Source: Hyposmocoma kahamanoa (taxonomy: Eukaryota > Arthropoda > Insecta > Lepidoptera > Cosmopterigidae). Taken from it: a DNA stretch of 64,000 bases. The stretch's first letter is position 1, and the number at the start of each line of letters is the position of its first letter. The translations under genes were made by a program, and so were the position numbers. The notes beneath the pieces are model-generated. The model made no database searches. It saw only the letters and a list, made by a program, of their open reading frames with translations, and was not told the DNA's origin. The stretch is from assembly GCF_003589595.1 (NCBI RefSeq), contig NW_020653200.1, positions 4,015,280 to 4,079,279 on the forward strand, read 5' to 3'. Shown one piece after another: positions 1 to 10,932 of the stretch.

Positions 1-119
1 TTTCAAAACACCTTTACCTTTAAGCCTTAGTTTGAATAACGAATTTATTCTCGTAACATACTTATTCTCTTTTCACTATATAATCACATCGGACTTTGTT
101 CTTCGAATGACTCGAATTG

Positions 120-470
120 TTAACACAGTGCCACTCAGAACTTTAAATAACTAACATCCCAGGGACACTGCCACCGCGCCCGTCACCTTGAGACATAAAT
201 TGACAAGTCCCATGGGCCAATAATTTCGCCAGCTCTCTTAAACCTGAACGCAGTCATAGTCGTAGTAAAATCATCTTTATTTCAGATTATTATTATTATT
301 TCAAATTATTATATCAGAAGTAAGCTTTTTACACTAAGTAATTTACACTTAAAATCGTCATTTTCATTTAGTTTAGTAATGGACACATTACTGCTTGGCG
401 GCAGAAATAGGTAAGGTACATCCCTGGATGAACTGATTCACAAGAAGCTCTACTGCTACTGCATTCTCAA
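120..470 (+). repeat. Dispersed repeat family A (copy 1)
   Basis: This stretch carries the motifs AGTGCCACTCAGA, CACTGCCACCGCGCCCGTC and CTGCTTGGCGGCAGAAATAG, in the same order as copies near 14.4 kb (reverse), 20.27 kb and 43.66-46.84 kb. It has no coding capacity. The family resembles a widespread lepidopteran interspersed repeat, but I cannot assign it to a class. The centre of this copy (about 250-380) is poorly conserved and may hold unrelated AT-rich sequence. Confidence 0.5.
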
Positions 471-715
471 TAACAACGGCTACTTGTCTTCATTTAATCA
501 AATATCCAGGTTCACAATTTATTTTTACTAAATAAATGAAATAAAAAAAGGTTTAGTACATTTTTGTCCCGTTACGGTGACGCGGAAAGGGAAAAGCGGT
601 TTTGTTGATATTTTCTAACGTAAATATAATTTGTAAAGGACCAAATTATTATATATTGTACAGATATGTCGTAGCTGTCTAATCGTTATTATGTGGATGC
701 ACGAAACTTTTTCTG

Positions 716-1077
716 TAGGGTTAGCACAACAGGGACAGACTTACGCGAGAGCGACATAATTTCACATAGAAACCCCGCGATTTATGTCGCTCGCACAAGT
801 CGCGTCTTACCGTACTAGTACGACTGCACGTCTGACGTACCCTGGACGATTGGCTAATACTTGACCAGCATTATAGTGTATGCCATCGATACAATAAGAA
901 GAAGAAGAATCGTGAAACGAAATTATTTTCAGACGCTACACTGCATCAGTAGGTCTAGCACAGTAGGGCGCGACTAACGCGAGAGCGACATAAAATGCGA
1001 AATCTGTTTACAAGAATAGCAAAATCTCGCGCTTTATATCGTTCTCGCGCGTGTCCAGCTCAGTCGTGTTAGCCCTA
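716..1077. mobile_element. Palindromic MITE, two adjacent copies
   Basis: The segment 950-1077 is a short inverted-repeat element. Its left end TAGGTCTAGCACAG..ACGCGAGAGCGACATAAA pairs imperfectly with its right end, which reads TAGGGCTAACACGACTG..CGCGAGAACGATATAAA on the reverse strand. A related half-palindrome sits at 716-822 with TAGGGTTAGCACAACAGGG and GCGAGAGCGACATAA facing TTATGTCGCTCGC. There is no coding capacity. This fits a non-autonomous DNA transposon. The superfamily is unknown and no target duplication is clear. Confidence 0.5.
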
Positions 1078-1394
1078 ATGGTAGTGTACTTTTATGCGCT
1101 TCTTAGCATAAAAAATTTGGCGATACAGTTATTACCAACAATGTATAACAAAACATTACAATGGCAAGTGTTCAGACAGTTTAAATTTTTTTCTCTCGAA
1201 AAGGTGACAAAACATAAGTTTCTCAACGTTTAATCAAAGACTTTATTTTATATATAACACGTACCGTCTGTTACACAAAGGCAAAGTTTGGAGAGCGCGA
1301 CTTTGACACAATTAGCTGCGCAAGAAAATATTAATAGTGAGGCGTGCGGGCCAGATAAAAGAGACAGAATGTCCTTTTTAGGGGCAAGTAAAGA

Positions 1395-1545
1395 TAATGT
1401 CATAACTCAAACTTAAACTCAAATAATATTTATTTCATAGTTAAACAAATTATACTTGAAACCGATATGATTAAACTCTACTACGCATTCGTGGGGCAGA
1501 TTCCCTGAGGAGAATGAGTAAGAAATGTTACTCTTTGTAAATGGA
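1395..1545 (-). mobile_element. Jockey-like LINE 3' tail fragment
   Basis: Read on the minus strand, this is the 3' untranslated end of the same LINE family found at 1985-4255. Shared landmarks are an AGAGTAACATTTCTTACTC-like block, TCTCCTCAGGGAATCTGCC, and an end that runs through TATGAAATAAATATT into a TTTGAGTTTAAGTTTGAG tail. It is 5'-truncated and has no coding sequence. Confidence 0.5.
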
Positions 1546-1989
1546 TAGCAATAAAAGCTTCGAAAAGTAAATTAAAAATGAGTATAATATTCAAAGTATG
1601 AATATTACTGCGTTATTTTCTAAGCTACCGAAAGCTTTTGTGCAAATACAATACGGTAACAACCGAATGAAATACTGAAAGTTCCAAGAAATCTTGCTGA
1701 CGTACCTAATACTACTCTACCAACTTAATTTATATTTTACTGAAAACTATTGTTAGACATTTGTATCGTAAATTTACAATTATAAATTTAAAAGCGATAT
1801 GTACTTTTCATAAATTTTGATGGATTTCTGTTCGATGGAATAGTTTATTCATAAAACGGAAATACTATTGAGTAACAACATAGGACATACATCGGAAGGT
1901 CAGTTTTCATTTCGGAAGTTTCGTGTACCTATCTAACCAGATGCTATATAAATGATGCAAACATCGTTCCCTTCATCCTGTAAATTTGT

Positions 1990-2749
1990 CAAAATTGAGA
2001 GAATACTGGTTGCCAGTTGATGGTGTCTTTCCTGACCTCATGAAGCAAAGAAAAGTTATTCCACTTTTCAAATCTGGTAGTGTTTCAGACCCCACCAATT
2101 TCAGACCTATATCAATACTATCAACTCTCAGTAAAATATTTAAAAACATATTCTAAATCAGAAGTGTGCACATATAGTAATAACTTAATGTCTCCTAAAC
2201 AATTTGGTTTCACTCAGAGTCTCTCTACAACCGATGCTAGTGCTGAGTTGATGAATCATATATTAGACGCATGGGAAGTCTCACATGATGCTATTATCAC
2301 ATGGTGTATTCTTTGACCTTTCCAAGGTTTTTGATTGTGTGCACCATGATACACTGGTCAGGAAACTTCACCATTATGGTGTGGCGGGACATGACCTCGA
2401 ACTTCTTAAATCGTATTTGCCTGGTAGGGTACAGAGGGTCAATGTTAACGGTACGAGATCATCAGGGTCTGCAATTAGTATGGGAGTCCCTCAAGGTTCA
2501 ATTCGACGCCCATATTTGTTTTTAGGGTATATTAATGACTTACCTGGCCTCATAGAGGGTATAAAACATGAGACAACATTGTTTGCTGATGATACCTCCC
2601 TATTATTTAAAGTTAAAAGGCACCAATGTTCCCATGACGATGTGAACAATGCTATATCTAAAGTAGTTGATTGGTTTGCTGTTAATAACCTACTTATTAA
2701 TGAGAAAAAAACAAATTGTGTGAAATTTACACTACCCAATGCTAGATAG
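1990..2749 (+). pseudogene. Reverse transcriptase of jockey-like LINE (broken)
   Basis: The palm and fingers of a non-LTR reverse transcriptase are recognisable across at least two frames. Motif A reads DLSKVFDCV (normally D-x-x-K/S-A-F-D), the motif B region reads MGVPQGS, and the active site reads FADDT. The N-terminal part, in another frame, carries the NFRPIS motif that lies at the start of RT domains. No endonuclease domain or ORF1 is present, so the copy is 5'-truncated. Frameshifts around 2155 and 2290 mean no functional enzyme is made. Confidence 0.8.
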
Positions 2750-2838
2750 ACAGTTACAAACATTGTAGTTAGAAACGAAAAATTTAATCTTGTGGATACA
2801 GTTGTATTTCTAGGTATGACGTTATATGCTAAGTTGCA

Positions 2839-3268
2839 ATGGGGTCCCATATAAGTAAGTTATCAAAACGGCTCGGCTCTGCAGTGTACGCGACTAAAAA
2901 AATACGGAAACTTTCAGACTTCGAAACCGCTACATTGGTTTGTTTCAGTTACTTTCACAGTCTAATGACGTACGGCATTTTGCTTTGGGGTAATGCCGCC
3001 GATATCAATAGACTCTTTGTCCTGCAGAAACGTGCGGTTAGGGCAATTTACAATCTGGGCCCCAGAGTATCTTTGAGAGATAAGTTTAAGGAAATTAACA
3101 TTCTTACACTAGCCTCACAGTACATGTATGAAAATGTAATTTATGTTAAGATGAAAAGTAACTTCTTTATGAAAAATAGTGACAGACATAACATTAATAC
3201 GAGGAATAAAAATAAATTAGCTGTTCTTGATAGTCGTCTTCACAAAGTCAAAAAATCATTTAAGGGGC
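2839..3268 (+). pseudogene. C-terminal (thumb) region of jockey-like LINE ORF2
   Basis: The frame encodes the typical LINE post-RT segment ISKLSKRLGSAVYATKKIRK, then VLQKRAVRAIYNLGPR and SLRDKFKEINILTL. This is the region that follows the FADD motif in jockey-clade ORF2. The open frame reads on past 3268 only because it enters the inserted opposite-strand LINE, and its true continuation is at 3896-4025. Homologous, more decayed versions lie at 28220-28520 (plus) and 31390-31735 (minus). Confidence 0.75.
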
Positions 3269-3281
3269 AATGTATACGCTT

Positions 3282-3882
3282 ATACTTGGTACTTGGTACT
3301 TGGTATCCGCAACTCGACGTCAAGGCGCCTATTTTGCTTTTGTGTGTGGTGGGTGCAGGGTTCTACTCGTGCCACCCAAGCTCCTCCAGGAATCTCAGCA
3401 GCCTCCTCGGTTTTCTGAAGACTTCGGGGAGCAACCTTGGCACTCCAAGGTACTTTGCCCTGTAGTTGGCTACGCCGGAGTACTGTAGTACGATGTGCGC
3501 AGCCGTTTCCTCCCCCTCCATGCACGCTCTGCATAGAGTGCTGTCTGTGATACCTAAATTGAAAAGGTGTTTATTGTATGGACCATGACCTGTTAGGGCG
3601 GCAGTTAGAGTGCGAAGCTCTTGCCTGTTGAGTTTAATTAATATTCGTGATAGACTGGCATTGTGCGTTGGGAGTGCTTCCCTCGCCTGTCTACAAACCG
3701 TAAGGGTGGTCCATGTATTATTATGTGAAGTTTTTGTACCTTTATGTATAGTTGGTCTGGACCATTGGTAGGGGAGGGACATTATGGGTTCTGGTCCTAC
3801 TGCGTCCGTCTCCGACACTTTTCTGGCTAGTTCATCTGCTGCGTCATTGCCACGTGAGCCGCTGTGTTCTGTATACGCCTGT
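3282..3882 (-). mobile_element. RNase H-type LINE 3' fragment nested in the jockey-like copy
   Basis: This is a 5'-truncated LINE inserted on the minus strand. It is bounded by a perfect 13-bp target duplication AATGTATACGCTT at 3269-3281 and 3883-3895. The 3' end is not poly(A) but short tandem ACCAAGT-type repeats (visible on the plus strand as ACTTGGTACTTGGT near 3284-3303). The host LINE reading frame is continuous across the duplication, which confirms the boundaries. Confidence 0.8.
3363..3882 (-). pseudogene. LINE ORF2 C-terminus: RNase H end plus zinc-knuckle-like motif
   Basis: The open frame is homologous to the last part of ORF2 in RNase H-carrying LINEs of the I/LOA/jockey group. 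GSRGNDAADELARK is the terminal RNase H motif (the usual first His is replaced, since the sequence reads TEHSGSRG). RTLTAALTGHGPYNKHLF follows, then CRACMEGEETAAHIVLQYSG, the Cys/His motif that closes these proteins. It ends in a normal stop at 3363. The 5' part of the protein was lost on insertion, and the open frame extending to 3962 beyond the junction belongs to the host LINE. Confidence 0.7.
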
Positions 3883-4255
3883 AATGTATACGCTTCTATA
3901 ACAAGATTCCGGTTGATATACAAAATTTGCCTTTCACGGGGTTTAAAACTATAGTGAAACAAAAACTTTATACTAAAGGTTATTATACAACTTCTGCGTA
4001 CTTGGATGACAAAAATCCGTGGTAGTCACCCGTTTAGTCTCGATCTCTGATGTTTCAAATAAAAAAAAAATATGTTGTAAATGTTGAATGTGTACAAAAT
4101 GTTATTTACGAAGAGCAACCCCTAGAGTTTCTTGCTCATTCTTCTCAGGGGAATCTGCCTTCCGAATGAGCGGTAGAGTTTAACCATTGTGATGATTTCA
4201 AGTGTAATAATGCTTACCTATGAAATAAAGATTATTTTAAATTTGAATTTCAATT

Positions 4256-4730
4256 AAGTTCACAGTCGATATATCCATTATGGTTAATTTTAAACACTTT
4301 CCGAAAAGTTTTCTGATCCCCTATAGGTACAAGTACTTTCAAATTCCCCAGTATCAGTGCCACTTCTATGACCAGTATAGAGAGCATTATTTTCAAGTAA
4401 GACCCTAAAATATAATAAGATCCTAAAACATAATAGTATTTTATTATGTTTCATAAGTTAGATATGGCGAGCGACATTTGCTGCTACGAATGAAGTAGAG
4501 TAGAGGGTGATATTCGACCTGGCAAAAACTGACCCTTGATATCTTAACTGATGTGGCCATTTTGATCTACAATGTCTATTTCTAAAATACATCTCGTAGT
4601 CGTGGTTTAGGTTTACATTCTACGCAACCATTTCAGAATTGAACGTTTTCAGCCTTAGTAACATAAACAGATACATAAGTAGCCACGTAGAGCGATATCG
4701 TCTCAACGCAACGATATTTCAACACACCGA
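4256..4730. other. No recognisable feature
   Basis: This is AT-rich sequence following the jockey-like 3' end. No ORF with family features and no clear repeat are visible. Confidence 0.4.
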
Positions 4731-5450
4731 GTACCACACGAGCATTACAGTGTCGCAAAGTACCTAATGCATGGCAGTCCGCCGCGCAGGCTAGAGACTG
4801 CTCACACACTATCCTGCGTCTGGCCCACATTTGGAGTCTCGCAGGACTAGATTCATAATCCTGCGTTACGCGGCGGACAGCAAGGCGGACTGCAATGCAG
4901 GATAATGAATGCCCTTTTACTTACGCACCATAGAACCCCCTCCCGCTTCGTCTCGTGGCCTCTTGGGAATCACCAAACATATCGATATGGAATCGCAATA
5001 AGTCGGTCAGGAAAAGCTTTATGTCCGCGTAATAAGATCGAACAAGACGTTCCGCGTTTCGCGTCGGCTTGTACGACGCAACTCGATACTCATCTGAAAT
5101 GAATTTGCTTCCTGCGAATTTCTGATGGCGTCCGTATGCAACCGACCCGTAGACGCCTGCACGTCCGTGTCGATGGTGAATCGGCTTACTTGGTATATAC
5201 TTGGCGCTTGGTGTAACGGGCTGGTGTCCGCAACTCGACGTCAAGGCGCCTATTTAAGAATAGGCTTAATGCGACAAGTGTGGTTACATAGTGTGGTAAA
5301 CATGATCGCCTCAAGTGGATTCCGCGTCGATAAGTGTGGTGAGCCCTTGTCGCCGCGCGTCGTTTCGACGCACCTTGTGGCATGTAATTCTAATTTATGT
5401 CTAGAACAACGCAGCATTACGACTTAGTCGTCGCAACACCGATGCAACGC
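4731..5450. mobile_element. GC-richer palindromic MITE-like cluster with a LINE tail insert
   Basis: Two inverted-repeat blocks are visible. At about 4785-4900, GCAGTCCGCCGCGC and CTATCCTGCG face GCGGCGGACAGC and CGGACTGCAATGCAGG. From about 4985 to 5440, CGCGTTTCGCGTCGGC and similar CpG-rich words face matching words near 5340-5370. Interrupting the second block at about 5190-5257 is a 3' fragment of the RNase H-type LINE, with GCAACTCGACGTCAAGGCGC as at 3309-3328. There is no gene. Confidence 0.4.
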
Positions 5451-5460
5451 ACAGTGTAGC

Positions 5461-6440
5461 ATGGTTTTAACGTGGAATTTGACTGTTTTTATTACCAGTG
5501 TGGCAAGGTATAGATATGTTGCTGCCTTAATATACGTTAGATACAATAATAAAAAACCTTGTTTAAACGTTTATGATAACGAAAACAAGGTTCACGTCAA
5601 TTTAAAAAAGGTATTCCTTAGGACAGCAGTAAACAAAAAAAAAATTATTCGCAATCTGTAATCCTTTTCTTTAAATAGTTGAGTATTTGAACATTGCGAG
5701 ATGCGATTGTAGACGTAGAAATTATAAAAGGTCGTTTTTATATTAAAGTCATTAAATCTATTATAATCACATGTCACAAATACCTCACAATTTGAAAATA
5801 GAAAATTTGTGGAACTTAATACAAAAGTAACCGATGTGCCTCGTTACGTCAATGGAATAGAGTGCGAGTGAGTGGGCGGAAATGTAGTAGTGCCAACTGC
5901 ACACATCCACTCGAACTCAAGCTTCGTCGATATACGTGCAGCAGTATCTCTTAAGAAAACTCGAACGATTTTCACCCGGCAATGTTAACTTGTGACATGT
6001 GAAATCGTGTCCAATTGACTTAATTATTATTTTTATTTGACAGTAACGAATTTTTGTTGCAATGATGCCGAAGAACCCGCTTCAGAACATGGAAATTACA
6101 ATTATGCTGTTGTATTTAATAATTATTTCAAAAGCAACGGTTTAATATTGAAAAGCATATTGACTGTATTGAAGTTGACTGGAGTATAAGAATCGTTTTA
6201 AATTCAGGGATCCACACGGCCGCTCCAACGCAACCTTTGTCGGAAAGTTGAAAAGCGCCGGTGACAACATACATCAACACTGACACTGACCCAATCCTAG
6301 TGGCTGCCATCAAGGAACTAATAATAACCCGCTTCAATCTCGAGCAAGAAACATTGTTTATAACGTTTATCGCAAAACGATTGACGATTTCAGAACATTC
6401 AAGTCATAATCCACGATTTGGAAGCGGGTTCACCCACGGT
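5461..6440. other. No recognisable feature
   Basis: This is AT-rich intergenic sequence. Its short open frames lack family motifs and look like chance ORFs. Confidence 0.4.
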
Positions 6441-6443
6441 TCG

Positions 6444-6548
6444 ACTGCCACCGTGGCCGAACGGTCATGATCCTGGACTGCCACGCTGAGGTCCCAGTGT
6501 CGATTCCCGGGCCGGGAGAAATATTTGTATGGCCTACATTTATTGCTC
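6444..6548 (+). mobile_element. tRNA-derived SINE, truncated copy
   Basis: It has the A-box-like GTGGCCGAACGG and the B-box-like GTCGATTCCCGGG, followed by the family body GAGAAATATTTGTATGGCCT shared with copies at 11932 and 32775. The body stops at 6548, where a palindromic element begins. It is not a functional tRNA because no cloverleaf closes. Confidence 0.7.
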
Positions 6549-6813
6549 TTAAGGCTCAACTCACAATGTCGTAGCGTCGCGACGCGTCATGTTTTTCGCC
6601 TATTGTATATTCATTTCTATTTTCCCATTATTAGGGTACAAATTTGTGTTATACAAACGTGGAGTTACTTGGGCGCAGTGAGGCGTCAGACGCCAACCAC
6701 ACTGTGATTCGGACGCACTAATGCGAGCGTCGACGCGTGTCGCCAGGCGTTGTAGTTCCAAAACAGGACGCGACGCGACGCTTCGACTCTGCGCTAGTGT
6801 GAGTTGAGCCTTA
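6549..6813. mobile_element. MITE with TAAGGCTCAACTCACA inverted ends
   Basis: The left end TTAAGGCTCAACTCACA is matched by the right end TGTGAGTTGAGCCTTA. CpG-rich sub-repeats (GCGTCGCGACGC / GCGACGCGACGC) lie just inside both ends. It is about 265 bp and non-coding. It lies exactly where the SINE body breaks off, so it probably inserted into that SINE. The TTA beside each end may be the target duplication, but this is ambiguous. Confidence 0.65.
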
Positions 6814-6905
6814 GACTCTGCCCATATTGACGACCTCAATCGCCCAACGGTTTGCACCATGGGCTCTGGATGGTTCCGGGTTCGAATCGCAGTTATACCA
6901 TTTTA
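6814..6905 (+). mobile_element. Second tRNA-like SINE head
   Basis: A different tRNA-like promoter is visible: TCGCCCAACGGTTTGCACC (A box) and GGGTTCGAATCGC (B box). This is a SINE head unrelated to the GTGGCCGAACGG family. A weakly similar stretch occurs at 27270-27345. The body is not delimited. Confidence 0.35.
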
Positions 6906-7440
6906 GAAAATAAACTTTACTAAATTGGTTTTGGTCCGGGTGTTCTGGGTACTATGGGGAAGTGAATTTCGTATCTCTGGTACTCATTGAACAGGGAATT
7001 CCCTAGTACTAAAAGCAGGCAATTTATGTAGTTATCTGGCACTTAACTAAGCGCCAACAAACTAAAACTGTTTGTTCAAATTAACAGAGCTGTTGTGCAA
7101 AATTATAATAAGTTTATTTATAATGCCAGAAAACAGTTCTGTATATTGTATACTTGTATAGACGCTGCCAATACCTTTGAGGATTATTTTCAATCTTATA
7201 AACACACATCACCACATCTTATAAACTATGCCTAAGCGCGGAAGGTGCGGTGTGCACCGTTGCAGGATGGGCGAACGATGGTCGACAACAAGGTCCCTAT
7301 CCGCAAGCGACTGTGAGACTACTCGACCGCTGGACCTCACGGAATACCTGCCTATGTCTTTACACGATTGTATATTAGTGCTCGAAAATTCTTTACCACG
7401 TTACATTTTGTATTTAATCTGTCATGTAACATCATAATAT
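6906..7440. other. No recognisable feature
   Basis: This is AT-rich sequence without motif-bearing ORFs. Confidence 0.35.
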
Positions 7441-8375
7441 AACCTACTATGTGGACAATATCGCGTGTCACCCCTGTCCCAAAATGTCACAACGGAGTGG
7501 AAATAACCAACAATAAGACTATCGTTGTGTTATCAACTTTCGGGAAAATATTCAAGTCAGTAAATACTGCTATTAGTAGGCAAATCCGTTATAATCCGAA
7601 AGTTGATTTTACTTATTTTGATTTAACAAAACCTTTCGGGGTCTAGGGTTGAAGACGATATTTTATTATAAAAATATCCTAGAGTGGTAATTTTTTGCAA
7701 CTTACTTAACTAACAGAAAACAATATGTACAACTTGAACCAACAAGCTCGCAATATTACGATACTGCTTCGAGGTTAAGCCTGTGTAGCACCATAGTATA
7801 ATAAGACAAATAGTACTCCCGTGTACTCGGCACTTAAATGCCTTCACGTTACTCGAAGCCTAGGGTTGTTACGTTATTTAAAAAAATCAAGTATTTTGTA
7901 TGGCCGTAAAAATATACATAATTTCATTAAGAAAGAAGATATTCGTAATATTAACCTTAGACCTAAGTCCAAACTCATGGTATTACGATTTCGTTTAACA
8001 AAGGTAAACGATTATTATAGAATGGAAAACGTTTATTTGGCAGAATACAGTATTTATACAGATCTCGAGTAAAATTAGGTACATTGTATTCAACCTGCGC
8101 GCAGGTGTGCAAATGTTAATGGTATTTCACATTTGTCTCTACAATTACAAATCAATTTGCAAAAAGACGACAAGGGTCTGGATCCCACACAAATTTGATT
8201 TAAAGTGTACTTTCTATATATAGCATTTAAGTTTATTTGAAAAGAGCAACCCATAGAGTTTCTTGTTCGTTCTTCTCAGGGAAGTCATCACAGTGAACGA
8301 GCTATAGCTTAAAAAATTACGTTTTCAAATGTAATTTAATTTTCCTATGAAATAAACTCTTTGACTTTGACTTGA
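7440..8375 (+). mobile_element. Decayed jockey-like LINE
   Basis: Fragments in several frames recall a LINE ORF2. VDFTYFDLTKPFGV (7598-7645) aligns by eye with the RT motif A of the copy at 2306. The thumb-like NLRPKSKLMVLRFRLTKVND (about 7950-8010) matches the segment around NKNKLAVLDSRLHKVKK of that copy. The 3' UTR keeps TTTCTTGTTCGTTCTTCTCA and ends with ATGAAATAAACTCTTTGACTTTGACTT. At 8030-8130 a foreign block shared with 18478-18575 interrupts it. It is non-functional. Confidence 0.65.
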
Positions 8376-8639
8376 TTATTTTAGTCATATCTAAAGTTTG
8401 CGACCCGTAATTTGAAAAAAATATGGTAGTCATCACAGTATTCTCGTACTATATTGAAATAACCTTAGTCAAATGCAGTACTTGTGTTGATATGTTATAC
8501 CAGAGTATTGCAGATTGATATCTCGATTACGGGAGAATGATCAAAACACAGAAATAAAATGCGAGTTTTATGGAGTATTACAAATTAAAAAAATGTTTGT
8601 CAGAGAAAAATTAAATACCGAGCGAAAGCTTCAATTCTA

Positions 8640-8765
8640 TAATTAATGGCACGTGTGACCTGCGCTGTCAACTTGAGTGCACCGCGAAATAATGCGAATA
8701 CGTACGTTCATACGCAGAACGCGGCGAGCTTGCACACACGAAAGCCGCGTTGCTACGTTTGTATG
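8640..8765. mobile_element. Short palindromic CpG-rich element
   Basis: GCGTTGCTACGTTTGTATGG at 8738-8757 is matched in reverse by CCATACAAACGTAGCAGCG at 29468-29486. Both sit in small islands of CpG-rich sequence in AT-rich DNA. It is probably a MITE family. The ends are unclear. Confidence 0.3.
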
Positions 8766-8769
8766 GAAT

Positions 8770-9112
8770 TATACTACTTATCTTATTATACTATGGCGGC
8801 ACTCTTGGACCGACGCAGTTTCTAATCATGATTAATGACCTCTGTGATGTGAAAATTGCCAAATGCGTGTTATTAGTAGACGATGTTAAGTCATACTTGG
8901 GTATGAGTGGACCAATTGTTTGTACATCTCTGCAAGATGTCAACGCTTTATTAAAGAGAACATGTTAACCCTCTCATCCTTTTATAGTACGGAAGAAGCA
9001 TTGTTTGTCCATAAGCAACCAAAATATTTTGAATTTAATAAAAATACCCGACGCCAGTATAACGTGATCCTTCATCAACCTAAATTAGAAATATACAGAA
9101 ACAGTCCATAGT
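8770..9112 (+). pseudogene. LINE reverse transcriptase relic
   Basis: The frame reads GGTLGPTQFLIMINDL then CVLLVDDVKSYLGM and TSLQDVNALL. These correspond to the RT motifs normally written G-S-x-L-G-P-x-L-F-x-x-x-I-N-D-L and F-A-D-D. The catalytic box here is LVDDVK. It continues in a second frame after 8968 (IKENMLTLSSFYSTEEALFV). It is too short and shifted to function. Its clade is not assigned. Confidence 0.6.
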
Positions 9113-9349
9113 ACAGATCTATATTAAACCATACAAATACTCCAATATTAAATAAACGAAAACAATTTCTCATCCTATAAACATGCAATAAATGACTTTT
9201 TAACTGACAAATAAAGTCAGAACTCACGGATAGCTCACGTTGATCTCTATTATTAGTTAAATATTATATATAATAATTTAATAATTCGTTTTGAAGTCTC
9301 CTTGCTATACACTGAGTCATGTACCATACTAAATTTTATTGTCGTCGTT

Positions 9350-9416
9350 GATCGGCCTCATAAAAATGTGTTTATTTATTGTCTTAATAAACAAACACAT
9401 TTTTATGAGACCGATC
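9350..9416. repeat. Imperfect hairpin
   Basis: GATCGGCCTCATAAAAATGT faces ACATTTTTATGAGACCGATC, with arms of about 30 bp around an AT-rich loop. It may be the remains of a small palindromic transposon. Confidence 0.6.
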
Positions 9417-9564
9417 GAAAGGATCAATTATAAGGACAAATTCCTTGTAAGTAACATAGTATCTTATAGGGACACCATAAAATGTTATTCTACTCGATAA
9501 TAGAAATATTATCCTTTGTACAATATTTAAAGTACTTTCTCTCCGTGTACATAAAAAGCTTTAC

Positions 9565-9840
9565 CACCCATACTTGTTTTTGTCATTATTTGTGCCGGAA
9601 ATGTTCGACTTAGACACCTTACAATCAAGATTTAAGTTGGCGTTGTTACTTCGACTATTTCATGTCATCAATTGTGATAAAATTGACAGTCCGGTGGAGT
9701 TGGCACGTTTTCGTTGTCTGTACCTGACAAATACGCCTGCGACAGCAACCCGTGTTTGCGCTTGGCATTACGCGCTGTAATGCTTCACAACACGCCCTTG
9801 CAGGCTCTGATTGCTCACCAGCATCATACGCCTACATTTA
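9565..9840 (+). pseudogene. LINE ORF2 C-terminal remnant
   Basis: The reading FDLDTLQSRFKLALLLRLFH followed by KIDSPVELARFR fits the pattern seen after the RT in jockey/CR1-type LINEs (L-x-x-RR-x-x-x-L-L-x-L-x-x-I then I-D-S-P-x-L-L). A stop at 9778 interrupts it. Homology is judged by eye only and is moderate at best. Confidence 0.35.
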
Positions 9841-10144
9841 TTTGATGAGTATTTATAGAAAATAAAGTTACAATTCCGTCGCCTGTGCCGTTAGCACAGT
9901 TAGTGTGATATTTAAAAAAAAAATTGTTATACACTGCCGTGATCAGTAAAAAGACATGATCTGTCACTATTTCTATTTTTTGTGGTTAAGGAATGAAGTT
10001 ACCGCAAGAGAAAAGTAGAATTATATGTTTATAGTCAATGTTTATACCAGTCAAATTAATAATAACTTTTAATTGTTTTGTGTAAGTGTTGAGTTGTTGT
10101 AAAAAAATCTATTTGAATTTTGGTAAACTCTTAGTGCATTGAGT

Positions 10145-10440
10145 TTTGTCATCATCATCAAACTTAAGTTATACTCTTGTCTGTGGAGCATCTTTCAGTC
10201 ATCTCTCTTATAAGCCAGCTCCTTGACCTCCTTATATGGCACGACACTGGCCTTTTCCTTTATTTGGTATATGTAACTGCGCCTAGGTCGACTTCTGCCT
10301 CTCTTTCCCTGGATCTTTCTCTCCAAAATGGTCTTAAAGAAGTTGTTGTCTCACATCAAATGTCTAACCATTTTCCCGCGTCTGTAGTATATAGTATTCA
10401 GGATCATTCTTTTCTCGTTTATAATTCCACATACCATTGA
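10145..10440 (-). mobile_element. RTE-like LINE 3' end
   Basis: Read on the minus strand, it matches the plus-strand copy at 15425-15600. Shared words include CCTAGGCGCAGTTACAT, CAAGGAGCTGGCTTATAAG and GATGCTCCACAGACAAGAGT, and it ends in a GATGATGATGA tail (plus-strand CATCATCATC near 10152). This is the usual structure of the last codons plus tail of lepidopteran RTE-clade LINEs. Confidence 0.6.
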
Positions 10441-10932
10441 CTTTTGTATACCACTCAAAAGATTACAGCGTTCAAATTATTTACAAATATGCATAAAAGC
10501 ATTTCATTTACTACAAATTGGACCATCATATAAAATGTTTTATGATGTAATGAGTTTTTTATTTTTTTCATTTAATGGGAACATGTTGTGATGCACTAAA
10601 GCAATCAAAGCGCGCAAATTGGCATGCTGACAGACGTCTTGCGTCACCAAAACTAAGAAAGTTAGTGTCGAGAATTACAAATCCAAGAAATGCTGGTTGT
10701 GACGCTATAAGACATGGTCAAAGAAAGTAAAGCTATCAAGAAAATTAAGAGAGATCAATTTAAAAGCAGTAAAAACCTAAGTAATGGAGATTGATGAACT
10801 TGTATAGTCAGACATAATTGGAAACTGTCGAAAGTTAAATGTTTAAATTCTACTTAGTGTACTATAGTAAATTTTCATATAGTAAATTCTACATGAGCAT
10901 CCTTCAATTCCTAAACAATTAATTTGAACTAG

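Larger units (their letters stand above)
1985..4255 (+). mobile_element. Jockey-like non-LTR retrotransposon, truncated and broken
   Basis: This is a 5'-truncated LINE copy holding the reverse transcriptase, its C-terminal thumb and a 3' UTR. Successive frames encode, in order: VIPLFKSGSVSDPTNFRPIS (RT motif 1, about 2050-2110), PKQFGFTQSLSTTDA (about 2195-2240), FFDLSKVFDCVHHDTL (motif A, 2306-2353), the GVPQGSIRRP/INDLPGL region, and FADDTSLL (catalytic FADD, about 2581-2604). The thumb at 2839-3268 includes SLMTYGILLWGNAADINRLF. Frameshifts near 2155, 2290 and 2750 break the reading frame. An opposite-strand LINE is inserted at 3282-3882, and the host frame resumes at 3896 and ends at TAG 4023-4025. 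The 3' end carries AATAAA near 4216. It is inactive. Confidence 0.85.

Noticed and set aside
2491..2850. Minus-strand 119-codon ORF
   Set aside because: It is antisense to the LINE reverse transcriptase FADD region.
4633..5427. Cluster of 60-107-codon ORFs on both strands
   Set aside because: They reflect reduced stop frequency in CpG-rich palindromic repeats; no motifs.
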